Below are positions 1-8,722 of a DNA stretch of 23,809 bases, one piece after another. The stretch covers positions 1 through 23,809 of the IMG/VR virus record IMGVR_UViG_3300034104_003870, one strand, 5' to 3'. The position numbers and the translations under genes were made by a program. The notes below the pieces were generated by a model that was not told where the DNA came from, did no database searches, and worked only from the letters and a program-made list of their open reading frames with translations. This stretch comes from a virus. Within the stretch, counting starts at the first letter, position 1. Each line of letters opens with the position of its first letter.

Positions 1-1537
1 TGTTTTGTACAGCAGCATCAGCAGTTCTTTGTTGAAATGCAGCAGTATCTGACACTGATTTTTGTGCTGATGCAATCTGATCAGGATTGATAGCAACGCC
101 TTCGTCTTTGGCTTTGGCCAATATGTCGTCAAATTCTTGTTGTGTTAATCCGCCTTCGTTGCCTGCTTGAACAAACATGTTGCGATATTTGTTTTGTACA
201 GCAGCCTCGGCATTTCTTTGTTGAAATAATTCAAACTCTTTTGCTCTATTTGAAAAATACTGTAGATTATCAGGATTGATAGCAATGCCTTCGGCTTGTG
301 CCTTGGCCAGAATGTCATCAAATTCTTGCTGTGATAATCCGCCTGTGTTGCCGGCTTCCACAAACATGTTGCGATATTTGTTTTGTTCAGCAACTTTTAT
401 TTGATTCTGTTGTTCTACTTCGTTGGTTTCAACCCTTTTGGTATAGTAATCCAGGGTCCCTAAATCAAGTTCAACACCCTGGGCTTGAGCACGAGACACA
501 ATGTCATTGAATGTTTGCCGATTCAGATTGCCAGTATTACCTGCTTCAACCAATTGATTACGGTATTGTTGTTGTGCAGCAACTTCGGCCTGGCGTTGTT
601 GTTCTGCTGCCCGTTGTTCAGTACGCTTTTGTTCAAAAGCCAGGTTGCTATCAATTTGTTTTTTTATTGCTTCAGCACTGCCTGAATTGATAATAGCACC
701 TTCGGCTTGAGCACGCTGTAGCACAGCATCATATTGTTCTTGAGTTTTGGCGTTTCGAAGTTCTGGTAGATACTTTTCGCCTAGTTTTTCACCGGCGATA
801 CGAGTTCTAGCACCTTCGATAATATCTTGTGGTATGGTAATACCATCCTGTCGAGCCATGCCCATTAGGCTAGAAATGTTGCCTTCTGTGGCAGCGTTCT
901 TCATCCAGTTGCTGTATTCTTCAGTGGCTTTGACTTTGGCAGCAGCGGCCCTGGCATCAGCTTCTTCTCGAGCTTTGGCAGCAGCGGCAGCACGCTCTTG
1001 TGCTGCTTTTTCTTGTGCTGCTTTTTCAGCAGCTTCTTTTGCGGCTTTTTCAGCAGCAATTCTATTGGCTTCTTTTTTGGCTTCAACTGCCCGTTGCTCA
1101 GCAGCAGCCTTTTCAGCAGCAGCTTTTTCAGCCACTTCTCTTGCGGCTTTTTCAGCAGCGGCTTGTTGGGCTGCCCGTTGCTCAGCAGCAGCTTTTTCGG
1201 CAGCGGCTTTTTCGGCAGCAGCTCGGGCCTCAGCAGCGGCTTTTTCGGCAGCAGCTTCTTGTTGTGCTTTTAACTGTGCAGCAGCCTTTTCGTTGATGAT
1301 ACGGTTGGCTTCAGCTTCTTTTTGCTGATTGGCTTGTTCAATTTTGAATGCATTGGCCCTGGCAGCATTTTGAGTGGAGGTCGGAATGCTGATACCCAGT
1401 TGCTTGGCCTGATTGAGATACATGTTCAACTGGCTGGTACTGGTGGCCGCGTTGATTTTTTTCAATAAGTCTTGAGTTTGTGCTGCTTTTTGTTGCGCTG
1501 CCTTTTGTGCAGCATTGGAAGTAGTTGTTGTGGCCAT
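1..1537 (-). CDS. Partial repeat-rich, Ala/Gln-rich coiled-coil protein (possible internal virion or tail protein)
   Basis: An open frame with no stop runs from an ATG at 1537 to the left edge, giving at least 512 residues; the C-terminus is outside the window. After a short N-terminal segment, residues about 82-215 are an Ala/Glu/Lys/Gln-rich stretch (EKAAAE-type heptads) that should form a long coiled coil. Residues about 322 onward are tandem units of 63 residues, starting near 322, 385, 448 and again at the edge, each with an AGNxGxLxxQxFDDI core. A looser form (xLxxxxxxAxxxGIxI) recurs nearer the N-terminus. It lies downstream of the tail genes, where short-tailed phages often place internal virion or ejection proteins, but no family is recognised. 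The start is preceded by GTAAATA and 5 nt, with no Shine-Dalgarno. Long fibre or scaffold-like roles are alternatives. Confidence 0.85.
   Translation of the reverse strand, partial: MATTTTSNAAQKAAQQKAAQTQDLLKKINAATSTSQLNMYLNQAKQLGISIPTSTQNAARANAFKIEQANQQKEAEANRIINEKAAAQLKAQQEAAAEKAAAEARAAAEKAAAEKAAAEQRAAQQAAAEKAAREVAEKAAAEKAAAEQRAVEAKKEANRIAAEKAAKEAAEKAAQEKAAQERAAAAAKAREEADARAAAAKVKATEEYSNWMKNAATEGNISSLMGMARQDGITIPQDIIEGARTRIAGEKLGEKYLPELRNAKTQEQYDAVLQRAQAEGAIINSGSAEAIKKQIDSNLAFEQKRTEQRAAEQQRQAEVAAQQQYRNQLVEAGNTGNLNRQTFNDIVSRAQAQGVELDLGTLDYYTKRVETNEVEQQNQIKVAEQNKYRNMFVEAGNTGGLSQQEFDDILAKAQAEGIAINPDNLQYFSNRAKEFELFQQRNAEAAVQNKYRNMFVQAGNEGGLTQQEFDDILAKAKDEGVAINPDQIASAQKSVSDTAAFQQRTADAAVQN
2..590. 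repeat. Tandem repeat of about 189 bp
   Basis: The segment GTTGCGATATTTGTTTTG occurs at about 180-197 and 369-386, exactly 189 bp apart. The same register recurs at position 1-16 (TGTTTTGTACAGCAGC, compare about 190-205) and, more diverged, near 557. The period equals 63 codons of the coding frame, so the repeat is in phase and is a protein repeat. The two left units are nearly identical over about 100 bp, which suggests recent duplication or gene conversion. Confidence 0.85.
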
Positions 1538-1542
1538 ATCAA

Positions 1543-1549
1543 TATTTAC
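1543..1549 (-). promoter_or_regulatory. GTAAATA late-promoter-like box, 5 nt before ATG
   Basis: On the minus strand GTAAATA is followed by TTGAT and then the ATG at 1537. No Shine-Dalgarno lies between box and start. It is the G-variant of the CTAAATA box seen at seven other minus-strand positions. The T4-type late promoter core is TATAAATA; assignment here is by resemblance and position. Confidence 0.45.
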
Positions 1550-1578
1550 TCATATTTTTTAAACCGCTGTTGTTAGCG

Positions 1579-2442
1579 TTATTCTTTGACCACCTGAGCA
1601 CTGAGACTGCGAAGATTAAATTCGGCTTGATCTATTTTTAGATCTCCAGTGGGTTCAAACAACACTTCAAGAATGTACCAGAAATAGCCTGGTGGTGGTT
1701 GGTCAATCACTGTGCTGAACACAGTTTCAATTTCTGTCAACAATCCTGTGCCTGTGATACCATCAATCTGATACACTTTGCGACTCACAGTTTTGTCAAA
1801 GTCAAACAAGAAGTCTGGATTTATAGGGTCATTGTTGGGAAAGCCCACATACCTATTGACTTCCACAGTGTAGGTTAGATCTCCACCAGTGCTGCTGACA
1901 TAACTCATGATGTTGCTGAGTTGTGCAGAAATAAACACACGGTCAGTACCACCTGTCACAGTCACACGAGCATTTGAATCTGTTGAGTTTAATTGGTCGT
2001 TGGCATCGTACTCAATTGTGCCACCGGTAAGGTCATCACCTATGCCTGGATAACTTGCTGCTGTGCGAATAATAACAAAAGTGGTTGTGCATTGAACCAC
2101 ACCAATGGCACCTGATCCACCATTGTAGAATGTGTTGGTCCAGCCAGCTCCAAATGTGTTGTTGCCAGGTTTGAACGGTGCTGTTGGTTGTGCTGATGTA
2201 AAATTGTATTGAAATGTTCTGTCATCAATCTGTTCTGCACTGCTGCATGAAATAGGCGGCACATAGATTGATTCTGGCGTGGTGGAGCCGTAGGGACGAC
2301 GAAAGTTGCCTGTTAGGTATCCTGTTTCATAGGCACTGAAGCCTTCAAAGTTCTGTCCCAGGCCACCTGGGCCTGACAGCACATAGTTTAGGCCATCAAC
2401 CAGACCTTGTTGATCACCAGGCTCAATAGGAAATTGACTCAT
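1579..2442 (-). CDS. Beta-rich virion protein of unknown function
   Basis: A 287-residue protein. The ATG at 2442 was chosen because it overlaps the TAA of the upstream gene (TAATG), the coupling used elsewhere in this tail block; a longer in-frame version to 2496 would lie inside that gene. The sequence is rich in Thr, Gly, Asn and aromatic residues with alternating hydrophobic positions, as in beta-sandwich virion proteins, and shows no signal peptide or membrane segment. Cysteines are few. Its place between the nozzle-like protein and the repeat-rich coiled-coil protein suggests a tail-tip or fibre-associated component. I do not recognise a family; receptor-binding or tail-assembly roles are both possible. 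Confidence 0.8.
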   Translation of the reverse strand: MSQFPIEPGDQQGLVDGLNYVLSGPGGLGQNFEGFSAYETGYLTGNFRRPYGSTTPESIYVPPISCSSAEQIDDRTFQYNFTSAQPTAPFKPGNNTFGAGWTNTFYNGGSGAIGVVQCTTTFVIIRTAASYPGIGDDLTGGTIEYDANDQLNSTDSNARVTVTGGTDRVFISAQLSNIMSYVSSTGGDLTYTVEVNRYVGFPNNDPINPDFLFDFDKTVSRKVYQIDGITGTGLLTEIETVFSTVIDQPPPGYFWYILEVLFEPTGDLKIDQAEFNLRSLSAQVVKE

Positions 2443-4361
2443 TAGCGGTCGTCCTCCACCTGTGTATACTGCCACGTTGTGGCTGAACACATCCAAATGT
2501 CAGCGTTGCTGGTGTTTGAAATTTCAATGGCATGCACACGAAAAGCGTTTTGGTTGATCTGGCACCAAGGATTGTTGGTGTCTATCTCCATTTCAACAGG
2601 TGTTTTAACAGCAGGTTCTGATCCCACTGAGTTGGCGCCTTCCACTGTGATTGAAACATTGCCTGTTGATGGGTACTCAGGCAGTTCATTGTTGTTCATG
2701 TTTACTACTTCGGGCAGGATACGATGAACCATGCTCAAACTTGAATAGTTGGGCAAGACCTTGACATTGTCTCTGCGGAAACTTGATGCAATGTTGCCAT
2801 TGGGGTTGGCATTGGCTGTGAGAAAACTGTAGCCTTGATCTTTCATGACCAGTTGTTGATTGGTCAAGCCACGAGCATACACCACTGTTCTTGAACCTTC
2901 GTCAAATGTCCAGACAGGCAGGCTTGAGTCTGTGGTGTCTGACCAGATTGGTGATTCAGAAGCAAATGTAGCACTGCTTACTTCGCGTGGTGCGTTCCAG
3001 CAGTCCAGGTCATATCTATAACTAATCATCTTGTTGGGTACACCATTCACAATAGGGTTTAGAGCACTTGCGTATTCTGGCTTTGATGTGTAGTAGATTT
3101 CAACTTGGTTGCGTTGTGTGTTGACTTCCATGAATATTCGTTGAACATAGGCAGGATCCAGCTGATCAAACAACCAGTTTTTGAGTCGTTGATTGCCCAG
3201 TCCAGTAAAGTTCTGTCCATCAAACACCCACACATCGCGTGAGTCAATGCCATACACTTCTTTGTCAGTGTTGGCCCATGCATTGCTGGTCAACATACCA
3301 CGGCCCTGGTTGTAGAGTCGCACACCCAGAATAGGTGCTGATGTTGTGGTATAGTTGATTGGGCTAAAAACCACAGTGTCCCAGTACGAGCTTAGAAACA
3401 ACTGACCGTTTGATGGAAACGCATCCACACAGGTGCCACGCAAGGGCACTTCAAGTTGGTTGGCCACATTGGTCACAGTGGGTTGCCATGTTAGTGGTGC
3501 TTCGTTGAGTCCAAACGCTTGGCTCCATTGAACTGTGACAGGAAACTCCAGGATCTCATCGTTGATGTCTGTCACAGTTAGGTTGCCAGCCACAAGGATT
3601 GAGCCCACATTGGGTGTGTTGTAGATACGCATCCAACCAGCGTAATAACTCTTCCAGTTGGGGTTGTAGTTCCATTGAAACTTGGGTGCCACAGTACCGC
3701 CGCCTGGGAAAGCAGCACCTGGTATGGCCAAGTAATCTACATAGGCTGTGGTGCCACCTGTGACAGTGAACACACCATCATAGAATGTGTTCACATCTGA
3801 AATAACAATCTGCTCACCAGCAGCATAAGGAGTAGTCACTGCACTTGAGAATGTGAGTCGTTGTGTTGTGGGTGATTGATATTGAATGTCATCAATGTCT
3901 GCACTCAAGGTGTTGGAATACAACACCAGCACAGCAGCATCTTGATCAGGCAAGAACATTGGCGGGTTGATACTGTCATTGAAAAACGGCACAGTGCCGT
4001 TCCAGGCTTCTGTGATGTTGGTGCTTTGTGTGTAGCCTGTGAATGGCACACCACCAGGTGTGATGTCATACCAGTTGTCATAGCCATTGCTGGCCCACCA
4101 GCGTCCTTCTGTTGTGGCAGCAATGAACCAAAATTCACCATTGCGTCTAAATCCAGAACTCACAAATGTGGGTGTGCCAGGAATAAAATCCAGGATCTTT
4201 TGATCGCCAGCCATTGATCTGATGCCACGCACATCAGTTTCCACATTTTCACCTGCGTTGTATTCATTGGGTCCCAGTGCCGTTGATGGCACATCGGGTG
4301 AGAATGTCATCTTGGCAAATGGGACTCGGGCTTCTTCAAAACTTGATTTAATTTGTGCCAT
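2442..4361 (-). CDS. Large tail protein, nozzle/stabilisation-like (T7 gp12 or P22 gp10 type by context)
   Basis: A 639-residue protein. The N-terminal part has the pattern NVETDVRGIRSMAGDQ and then Trp-, Gly- and Asn-rich repeats such as FWFIAATTEGRWWASNG and VWVFDGQNFTGLGNQ, as in beta-propeller-like tail nozzle proteins of short-tailed phages. Residues near 165-230 form a Thr/Gly/Val-rich block (YAAGEQIVISDVNTFYDG) resembling small beta-domain insertions in phage structural proteins. The start has AGGAAC about 6 nt upstream, and the preceding gene ends 4 nt before it. Size, composition and position after the fibre and lectin genes support the call, but family assignment is inference; P22 gp10-like stabiliser and T7 gp12-like nozzle are the closest models I know. 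Confidence 0.8.
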   Translation of the reverse strand: MAQIKSSFEEARVPFAKMTFSPDVPSTALGPNEYNAGENVETDVRGIRSMAGDQKILDFIPGTPTFVSSGFRRNGEFWFIAATTEGRWWASNGYDNWYDITPGGVPFTGYTQSTNITEAWNGTVPFFNDSINPPMFLPDQDAAVLVLYSNTLSADIDDIQYQSPTTQRLTFSSAVTTPYAAGEQIVISDVNTFYDGVFTVTGGTTAYVDYLAIPGAAFPGGGTVAPKFQWNYNPNWKSYYAGWMRIYNTPNVGSILVAGNLTVTDINDEILEFPVTVQWSQAFGLNEAPLTWQPTVTNVANQLEVPLRGTCVDAFPSNGQLFLSSYWDTVVFSPINYTTTSAPILGVRLYNQGRGMLTSNAWANTDKEVYGIDSRDVWVFDGQNFTGLGNQRLKNWLFDQLDPAYVQRIFMEVNTQRNQVEIYYTSKPEYASALNPIVNGVPNKMISYRYDLDCWNAPREVSSATFASESPIWSDTTDSSLPVWTFDEGSRTVVYARGLTNQQLVMKDQGYSFLTANANPNGNIASSFRRDNVKVLPNYSSLSMVHRILPEVVNMNNNELPEYPSTGNVSITVEGANSVGSEPAVKTPVEMEIDTNNPWCQINQNAFRVHAIEISNTSNADIWMCSATTWQYTQVEDDR

Positions 4362-4364
4362 TGG

Positions 4365-4646
4365 TTATGTTCCTGCTTGTTCGCGACCTGAAGTAGCGTA
4401 TAATTCTTGTGCTTGTTCAGCTGTGAGATTGTTGATCCAACCTGTGCTGTTCCACACATGACCATAATACACAGTGGCATTGGTATGTGTGGGATCAAAT
4501 TTTGTGCTGTCGCGAGTTTGTGCGGCAGCATCGCCCACAGGGCGTTGTCCTGCAGCAATGGTTGCAAATGTTGCCTGATCTATCTCACGCCACTGATAAC
4601 CACGCAGCGTGCCATCTTGTAAAACACAACTCAATCTATAATACAT
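4365..4646 (-). CDS. Small virion-block protein of unknown function
   Basis: A 93-residue protein with ATG at 4646 and AAGGA upstream (GATCAAGGATAAAAGATG). It begins MYYRLSCVLQDGTLRGYQWREI and contains an HTNATVYYGHVWN stretch and an amphipathic C-terminal segment. It has no membrane segment or known motif. It stands 3 nt before the nozzle-like gene and directly after the lectin-like gene, so it is likely made with the tail proteins, perhaps as a fibre-associated factor or chaperone. No family recognised. Confidence 0.75.
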   Translation of the reverse strand: MYYRLSCVLQDGTLRGYQWREIDQATFATIAAGQRPVGDAAAQTRDSTKFDPTHTNATVYYGHVWNSTGWINNLTAEQAQELYATSGREQAGT

Positions 4647-4649
4647 CTT

Positions 4650-5405
4650 TTATCCTTGATCATTGTCACATGTGGTAGCACCATTGGCACCATCCCAATG
4701 CACCAACTGTGTGGTAAATTCTTCAACAACAAAAGGTGCTGTGGGCACAGTTAGACTTCCTGAAGCAGGATACAGTGCTGTGCCAACCGTGATATTGAGT
4801 TCATCAAAATACACAAATTGACTGCCATCAGAGCCTTGAGCATTGCCAAAAGTGATTTGTTGGCCGCCACTGTTGTCAGCAAAATTTCGAGTGCCGCCAC
4901 CAGAACCTTGTGTGGTCTGTTGTGTGCCATCTACCCAGAAAGAGATAGTGGTGCCTGACCTTTGTATCACTATCCAATACCAGGTGTCATTGCTCCAGGT
5001 AAAGTTGCAATAATCTAAGTCGGCCTGGCCGCGGGCAAAAATGTTTAACCCGTCGCGAGTAGTAGCATTGAAGTTTGGTCCAAAACGGAATCCCAATCCA
5101 CCGATGGTGTTGTTGGACATAATGTCTTGCCAACGGTTGGTGGGTGTGCTGGAAGTCATTCGAGCCCAAAAACTTATGGTAAAATCACCAGTGTTCACAT
5201 CCATAAATGTGCGATCTCCTGACGATGCATAAAATCCACTGGTGGTAGCCTGGTTTGAATCAGTGTACATGCTGGCAGTGCCAAACTGGAATTGTGCTGT
5301 TGACAATTCAGCAGCACCCTCAGCAGTCCAAGTTGTCAGCGGATTGGTAAATCCTCCTGCGGTCCAGGCACGAGACAACCAGGCTGTTTTTGCTGATCCC
5401 AACAT
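4650..5405 (-). CDS. LamG/concanavalin A-like lectin domain protein
   Basis: A 251-residue protein that is almost entirely one jelly-roll lectin-like domain. Diagnostic stretches are GDFTISFWARM (about residues 73-83), NDTWYWIVIQRSGTTISFWVDG in the middle and VYFDELNITVGTALY near the C-terminus, the usual strand order of LamG/concanavalin A-like (laminin G type 3) domains. Such domains bind glycans or are structural parts of phage fibres. The ATG at 5405 overlaps the stop of the fibre gene (TAATG), so the two are translationally coupled and probably work together in host recognition. There is no signal peptide, which fits a virion component. The glycan target cannot be read from sequence. Confidence 0.85.
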   Translation of the reverse strand: MLGSAKTAWLSRAWTAGGFTNPLTTWTAEGAAELSTAQFQFGTASMYTDSNQATTSGFYASSGDRTFMDVNTGDFTISFWARMTSSTPTNRWQDIMSNNTIGGLGFRFGPNFNATTRDGLNIFARGQADLDYCNFTWSNDTWYWIVIQRSGTTISFWVDGTQQTTQGSGGGTRNFADNSGGQQITFGNAQGSDGSQFVYFDELNITVGTALYPASGSLTVPTAPFVVEEFTTQLVHWDGANGATTCDNDQG

Positions 5406-7720
5406 TACACAAACTCCGGTGAAACTGTGGTCAAGTAAGTGACTGTTCCACGTACATTGGCTGCTGTCACAGATATCATTGTGACTGCGTTGGCTGTGGC
5501 ACCCACTGTTGACACATTGCCAGCATACTTGTATGTGCTGCCTGTGGGCAAGGTCACTGTGTAAGGTGTTGACCCTTGTTCCACAATAATTGTGAGTGTG
5601 TCTACTTGTGAGTCTGTGTTGGTGCCATCGCTGGCACTTGTGACCATGTTTGAATATCCTGTAATGGTGCAGTTGCCTGTGGGTGCAATATTGTGCACCT
5701 GTGCTGTGTTTTTGTCTATGGCAAAACTGCCTGATGTAGCAGTGGCTGCTTCAAACTCGTGATATCGCTTCAAGCTACCCAATTGCACCTGTGCCACATT
5801 GTCTTCGTTCATCAAGAAGTAATAATTGGTAGCACGACGCCAGTTGTTGGTGTTGCTGAGGCCATGTGTGGCAGTAGTGCCAGGCATGTAGAAACCATAC
5901 ACATTGGTTGGTGCTGTAGTGCTGGTCACAGTGCCACCAAAATTGCTGAAAAAGCTTATGGCTGATGTTGTATTGCTGCTGGTGCCTGTGATTGTCTGAA
6001 TCTGACCCACAACACCTACAGCATTGCCCACATTGGCATTGGAGCCCACTGAGATACTGGACTGTGATCCAGCAACATGGCTTACAGTGGCAGTTCCGCC
6101 CATGTCTACGGTGCTGCCACTCACTGTAATATTACCAATGCCAACAGCACTACCAACACCAGTGGCAGTAGAATACACAGCACCTGCTGATATTTGTTGT
6201 GTGCCGTTGCCCATAAACAACATACCCTGCAAGGGTTGTAAACGACGAGCGTTGTTGGTCAATGTAGCACCGCCCATGTCAGCATACAGCGTAGATGTAG
6301 TCAGACGCTGTGCCATGTTGGTGTCAGAGTTGCCAATGTTGTATTTGTCAATCACAGCCAGGGTGCCGCCGCGGCTGATTGTCAGTGGATCCACATTTGA
6401 CCCAAAGTTGCCATTGTAGCCATTGCCTATGGTAATACGCTGTGGGCTGGGCGTGGTATTCAAATCAACAGCATTTATACTCTTGATGTTGTTGTTGGCC
6501 AGGCTAATAATGATATTACCAGTGGTTGTGTTGGTAGTAGCATTTAGGTTGGCACCAGCGACATTACCTGTGGCTGTTATAGTAGCCGGAACAAATGCGC
6601 CGCTTACAATTAAGTTACCACCTGAAATGTTGGCTGTGGTTGTGATGTTGCCAGTTGCAGTAATAGTGTCAACCGAAGTGATACTGCCACCGGACACACT
6701 TAAATTGCCAGTCACAGTATTGCCAAACACCACCAGGTCAGTATTGACCTGTAGATTGGCGCCAATTTCAGCAGCTCCCAGTCCTGTGATTTTACCACTG
6801 AACTGCACATTTCCTGTTGAACTCAAAATTCCAGGGCTGTATGTAAATCCTGTTGTGCCAGCTAGGACACCACCGTTGTTGTATTGGATTTCTCCACTGC
6901 TGCCGCCTGGAGTGGCAGTTGAGACAATACCAGTTAGTAAACTACCATTGCCAATGAAAAATCCGCCGCTGGTAATATTGCCAGCTAATAAAGGTGCATT
7001 TTGTATTCCTGACCCTACCAATGGATCGTTAAACGATATAGCTTGATTTGCTGCTGCATTCTGAATCTGAGCAGTTTTCAATACACCTGGCAAGAAAAAA
7101 CTGCCAATTACATTGCCTGTGATAGAAATGTTGTTGGCATTGGTGCCTGATGCAAGAAATTGGGCCACATTGGCGTTGCCATATGATGTGGTAATACCTG
7201 TGAGCAAAGCACCGTTGCCCAGGACATAGTTGCCAGACACATTTCCAGCTGTGATCAAATTACCACCAGTAATATTGCCAGTGGTCTGAATGGTGTTTGA
7301 ACCAAAGTTGGCCAACAAGGTCACAACATTGGCGTTGCCATAACTTACTGGCAGGCCTGTGAGCTGTGATCCATTGCCCAGGATGTAATTGCCTGACACA
7401 TTGCCAGTGGCTGACACATTGCCAGTCATGGACAATGCTGTGCCAGTGTAGGACAAGTTGGATGTGCCAGCTAGGGCACCGTTGTTGTTGTAAATAATCT
7501 GTGTGTTAGACCCAGGTGCTGCAATGTTGACATTGGCAATCAGAGTGCCAGTCACTGTCAAGTTACCAGTAACTGTTTCGTTGCCTGACACCAGGAGATT
7601 GCCACCTATAGCAGCATTGCCTGAAACATTTAGATTGGTAGCAAACAGCGTGTTGCCGATTGATACGGTGGTGTCAACACCATATAAGCCTGTGGTGTTG
7701 TTGGGTTGGATAATTGGCAT
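5405..7720 (-). CDS. Tail fibre with GN-rich repeats
   Basis: A 771-residue fibre-like protein rich in Gly, Asn, Thr, Val and Ser. The N-terminal half is built from short beta-strand repeats: GNVSGNYILGNGSQLTG at residues about 106-122 recurs as GNVSGNYVLGNGALLTG at about 159-175, a 53-residue period, with further NGSLLTG-type copies later. Such GNISGNY/LGNGSxLTG repeats are common in fibres of aquatic tailed phages. The C-terminal third is less repetitive and contains a YHEFEAATATSGSFAIDK segment, likely the distal or attachment part. The start at 7720 has AAGGAAAAG upstream. Its length, repeats and coupling to a LamG-like gene indicate a host-binding fibre; which end binds the particle is inference. 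Confidence 0.88.
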   Translation of the reverse strand: MPIIQPNNTTGLYGVDTTVSIGNTLFATNLNVSGNAAIGGNLLVSGNETVTGNLTVTGTLIANVNIAAPGSNTQIIYNNNGALAGTSNLSYTGTALSMTGNVSATGNVSGNYILGNGSQLTGLPVSYGNANVVTLLANFGSNTIQTTGNITGGNLITAGNVSGNYVLGNGALLTGITTSYGNANVAQFLASGTNANNISITGNVIGSFFLPGVLKTAQIQNAAANQAISFNDPLVGSGIQNAPLLAGNITSGGFFIGNGSLLTGIVSTATPGGSSGEIQYNNGGVLAGTTGFTYSPGILSSTGNVQFSGKITGLGAAEIGANLQVNTDLVVFGNTVTGNLSVSGGSITSVDTITATGNITTTANISGGNLIVSGAFVPATITATGNVAGANLNATTNTTTGNIIISLANNNIKSINAVDLNTTPSPQRITIGNGYNGNFGSNVDPLTISRGGTLAVIDKYNIGNSDTNMAQRLTTSTLYADMGGATLTNNARRLQPLQGMLFMGNGTQQISAGAVYSTATGVGSAVGIGNITVSGSTVDMGGTATVSHVAGSQSSISVGSNANVGNAVGVVGQIQTITGTSSNTTSAISFFSNFGGTVTSTTAPTNVYGFYMPGTTATHGLSNTNNWRRATNYYFLMNEDNVAQVQLGSLKRYHEFEAATATSGSFAIDKNTAQVHNIAPTGNCTITGYSNMVTSASDGTNTDSQVDTLTIIVEQGSTPYTVTLPTGSTYKYAGNVSTVGATANAVTMISVTAANVRGTVTYLTTVSPEFV
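7176..7420. repeat. Repeats of about 159 bp in the fibre gene
   Basis: Two units, near 7176-7260 and 7336-7420, share TTGCCCAGGA and TTGCC(A/T)GACACATT(T/G)CC at the same spacing. They encode the two GNVSGNY-x-LGNG-xx-LTG segments. Third-codon positions differ freely, so the duplication is old and held by protein structure. Confidence 0.7.
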
Positions 7721-7732
7721 TTGCTCTTTTCC

Positions 7733-8722
7733 TTATTTGATGTTGTATTGGCGATACTGTCGTGGTTGCCATACGGATGTCATACGAGTGTGACCTCCTG
7801 ACCATTTGCCAAGGTTGTTTTGATCCATTACAATGTTCCAGGCATTGTCATATTTGCTGGCATAGATAGCTGCGTCTTGATCATTGTGACGCTTGATGTA
7901 GTATTCACGCAAGGTAGCATACACATAGCCTTCAGGCCATGATTGCAACACTGCATTGTTTTGAACTGTCTGATCAGTTAGACCCACATTGGTCACTGTG
8001 CCTGCTGTGGGCGTGGTGCCTCCAGTGGCTGTGAATGTGATTGAAGTTGAACTGGGAATTGAAGCCACTGTGTATACACCACCAGCACCTAGGCTACCTG
8101 TGCCAGCATTGGCTGATATCTTGTCGCCTACGCTGAGTCCTGTCACCGTGGTCATACCTGTGATTGTGGCAGTCCAAGGTCCTGTGCCTGTGATTGATCC
8201 AACTGTGCCTGTTGTGCTTACAATGGCATCATCCACAGGTGTAAACAACAAGGGCCATGATTTGTAGTAGTACAGGTTGATCAGGTCGCCTTCGCCCACA
8301 TACGGCAAAAACTTGTAGCTGTCATACACTTCTGAGAACTTGCCGCGGATCACAGCAGGCACATTCACTGGCGATAGATACAACTGAGCAATCATGCCCT
8401 GTGTGATAATGTCTCTATCACCAATACGGTCATACACAATCCAAGGACCAGTGGAACTTGAGGTGACGCCGCCAGGATTGCCCTGTTTGAAAAACACAAT
8501 GGGCTTGTTCATGTCAGCTGGGATTGGTACCATGCCTTGTGCGTCTGCCACGCCAATGTTCACAGGATCATAGGGATCGCTACGCAAGGCTGGCAGTTCC
8601 AGGTTACGCATTGATAATTCAGCAAGAAAGATACACTGTTTGATTTCAGTGTCGTTTGCGGATCCTGTGAAGTCCTGGATGTATTCAACCAGTGCGTCAC
8701 CGTTGGGTATTAAGAAACTCAT
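7733..8722 (-). CDS. Head-to-tail adaptor-like protein with beta-rich insertion
   Basis: A 329-residue protein. The N-terminal part (FLIPNGDALVEYIQDFTGSA, then helices around IKQCIFLAELSMRNLELPALR) and the C-terminal part (LREYYIKRHNDQDAAIYASKYDNAWNIVM) look like the helical adaptor (gatekeeper) proteins that sit under the portal of short-tailed phages, which are usually about 200 residues. Between them, at about residues 165-255, lies a Thr/Gly/Ser-rich block (TATITGMTTVTGLSVGDKIS to TATGGTTPTAGTVTNVG) that explains the extra length. ATG at 8722 has AAAGGAC upstream and overlaps the previous stop (ATATGA). Context between capsid and fibre genes fits; the family call is inferred. Confidence 0.8.
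   Translation of the reverse strand: MSFLIPNGDALVEYIQDFTGSANDTEIKQCIFLAELSMRNLELPALRSDPYDPVNIGVADAQGMVPIPADMNKPIVFFKQGNPGGVTSSSTGPWIVYDRIGDRDIITQGMIAQLYLSPVNVPAVIRGKFSEVYDSYKFLPYVGEGDLINLYYYKSWPLLFTPVDDAIVSTTGTVGSITGTGPWTATITGMTTVTGLSVGDKISANAGTGSLGAGGVYTVASIPSSTSITFTATGGTTPTAGTVTNVGLTDQTVQNNAVLQSWPEGYVYATLREYYIKRHNDQDAAIYASKYDNAWNIVMDQNNLGKWSGGHTRMTSVWQPRQYRQYNIK

Noticed and set aside
1-600. CRISPR array from the regular repeats
   Set aside because: Period 189 bp, in frame, diverged between units and without short direct repeats with unique spacers.
747-1328. Plus-strand frame rich in Ala and Ser
   Set aside because: It is the shadow of the Ala/Glu-rich coiled coil on the minus strand; codons for EKAAAE read as S/A/F on the other strand.
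6423-7046. Plus-strand frame of 207 codons rich in Pro, Val and Leu
   Set aside because: Mirror of the repeat-rich fibre gene, with no ribosome site; the minus frame has repeats in register with codons.
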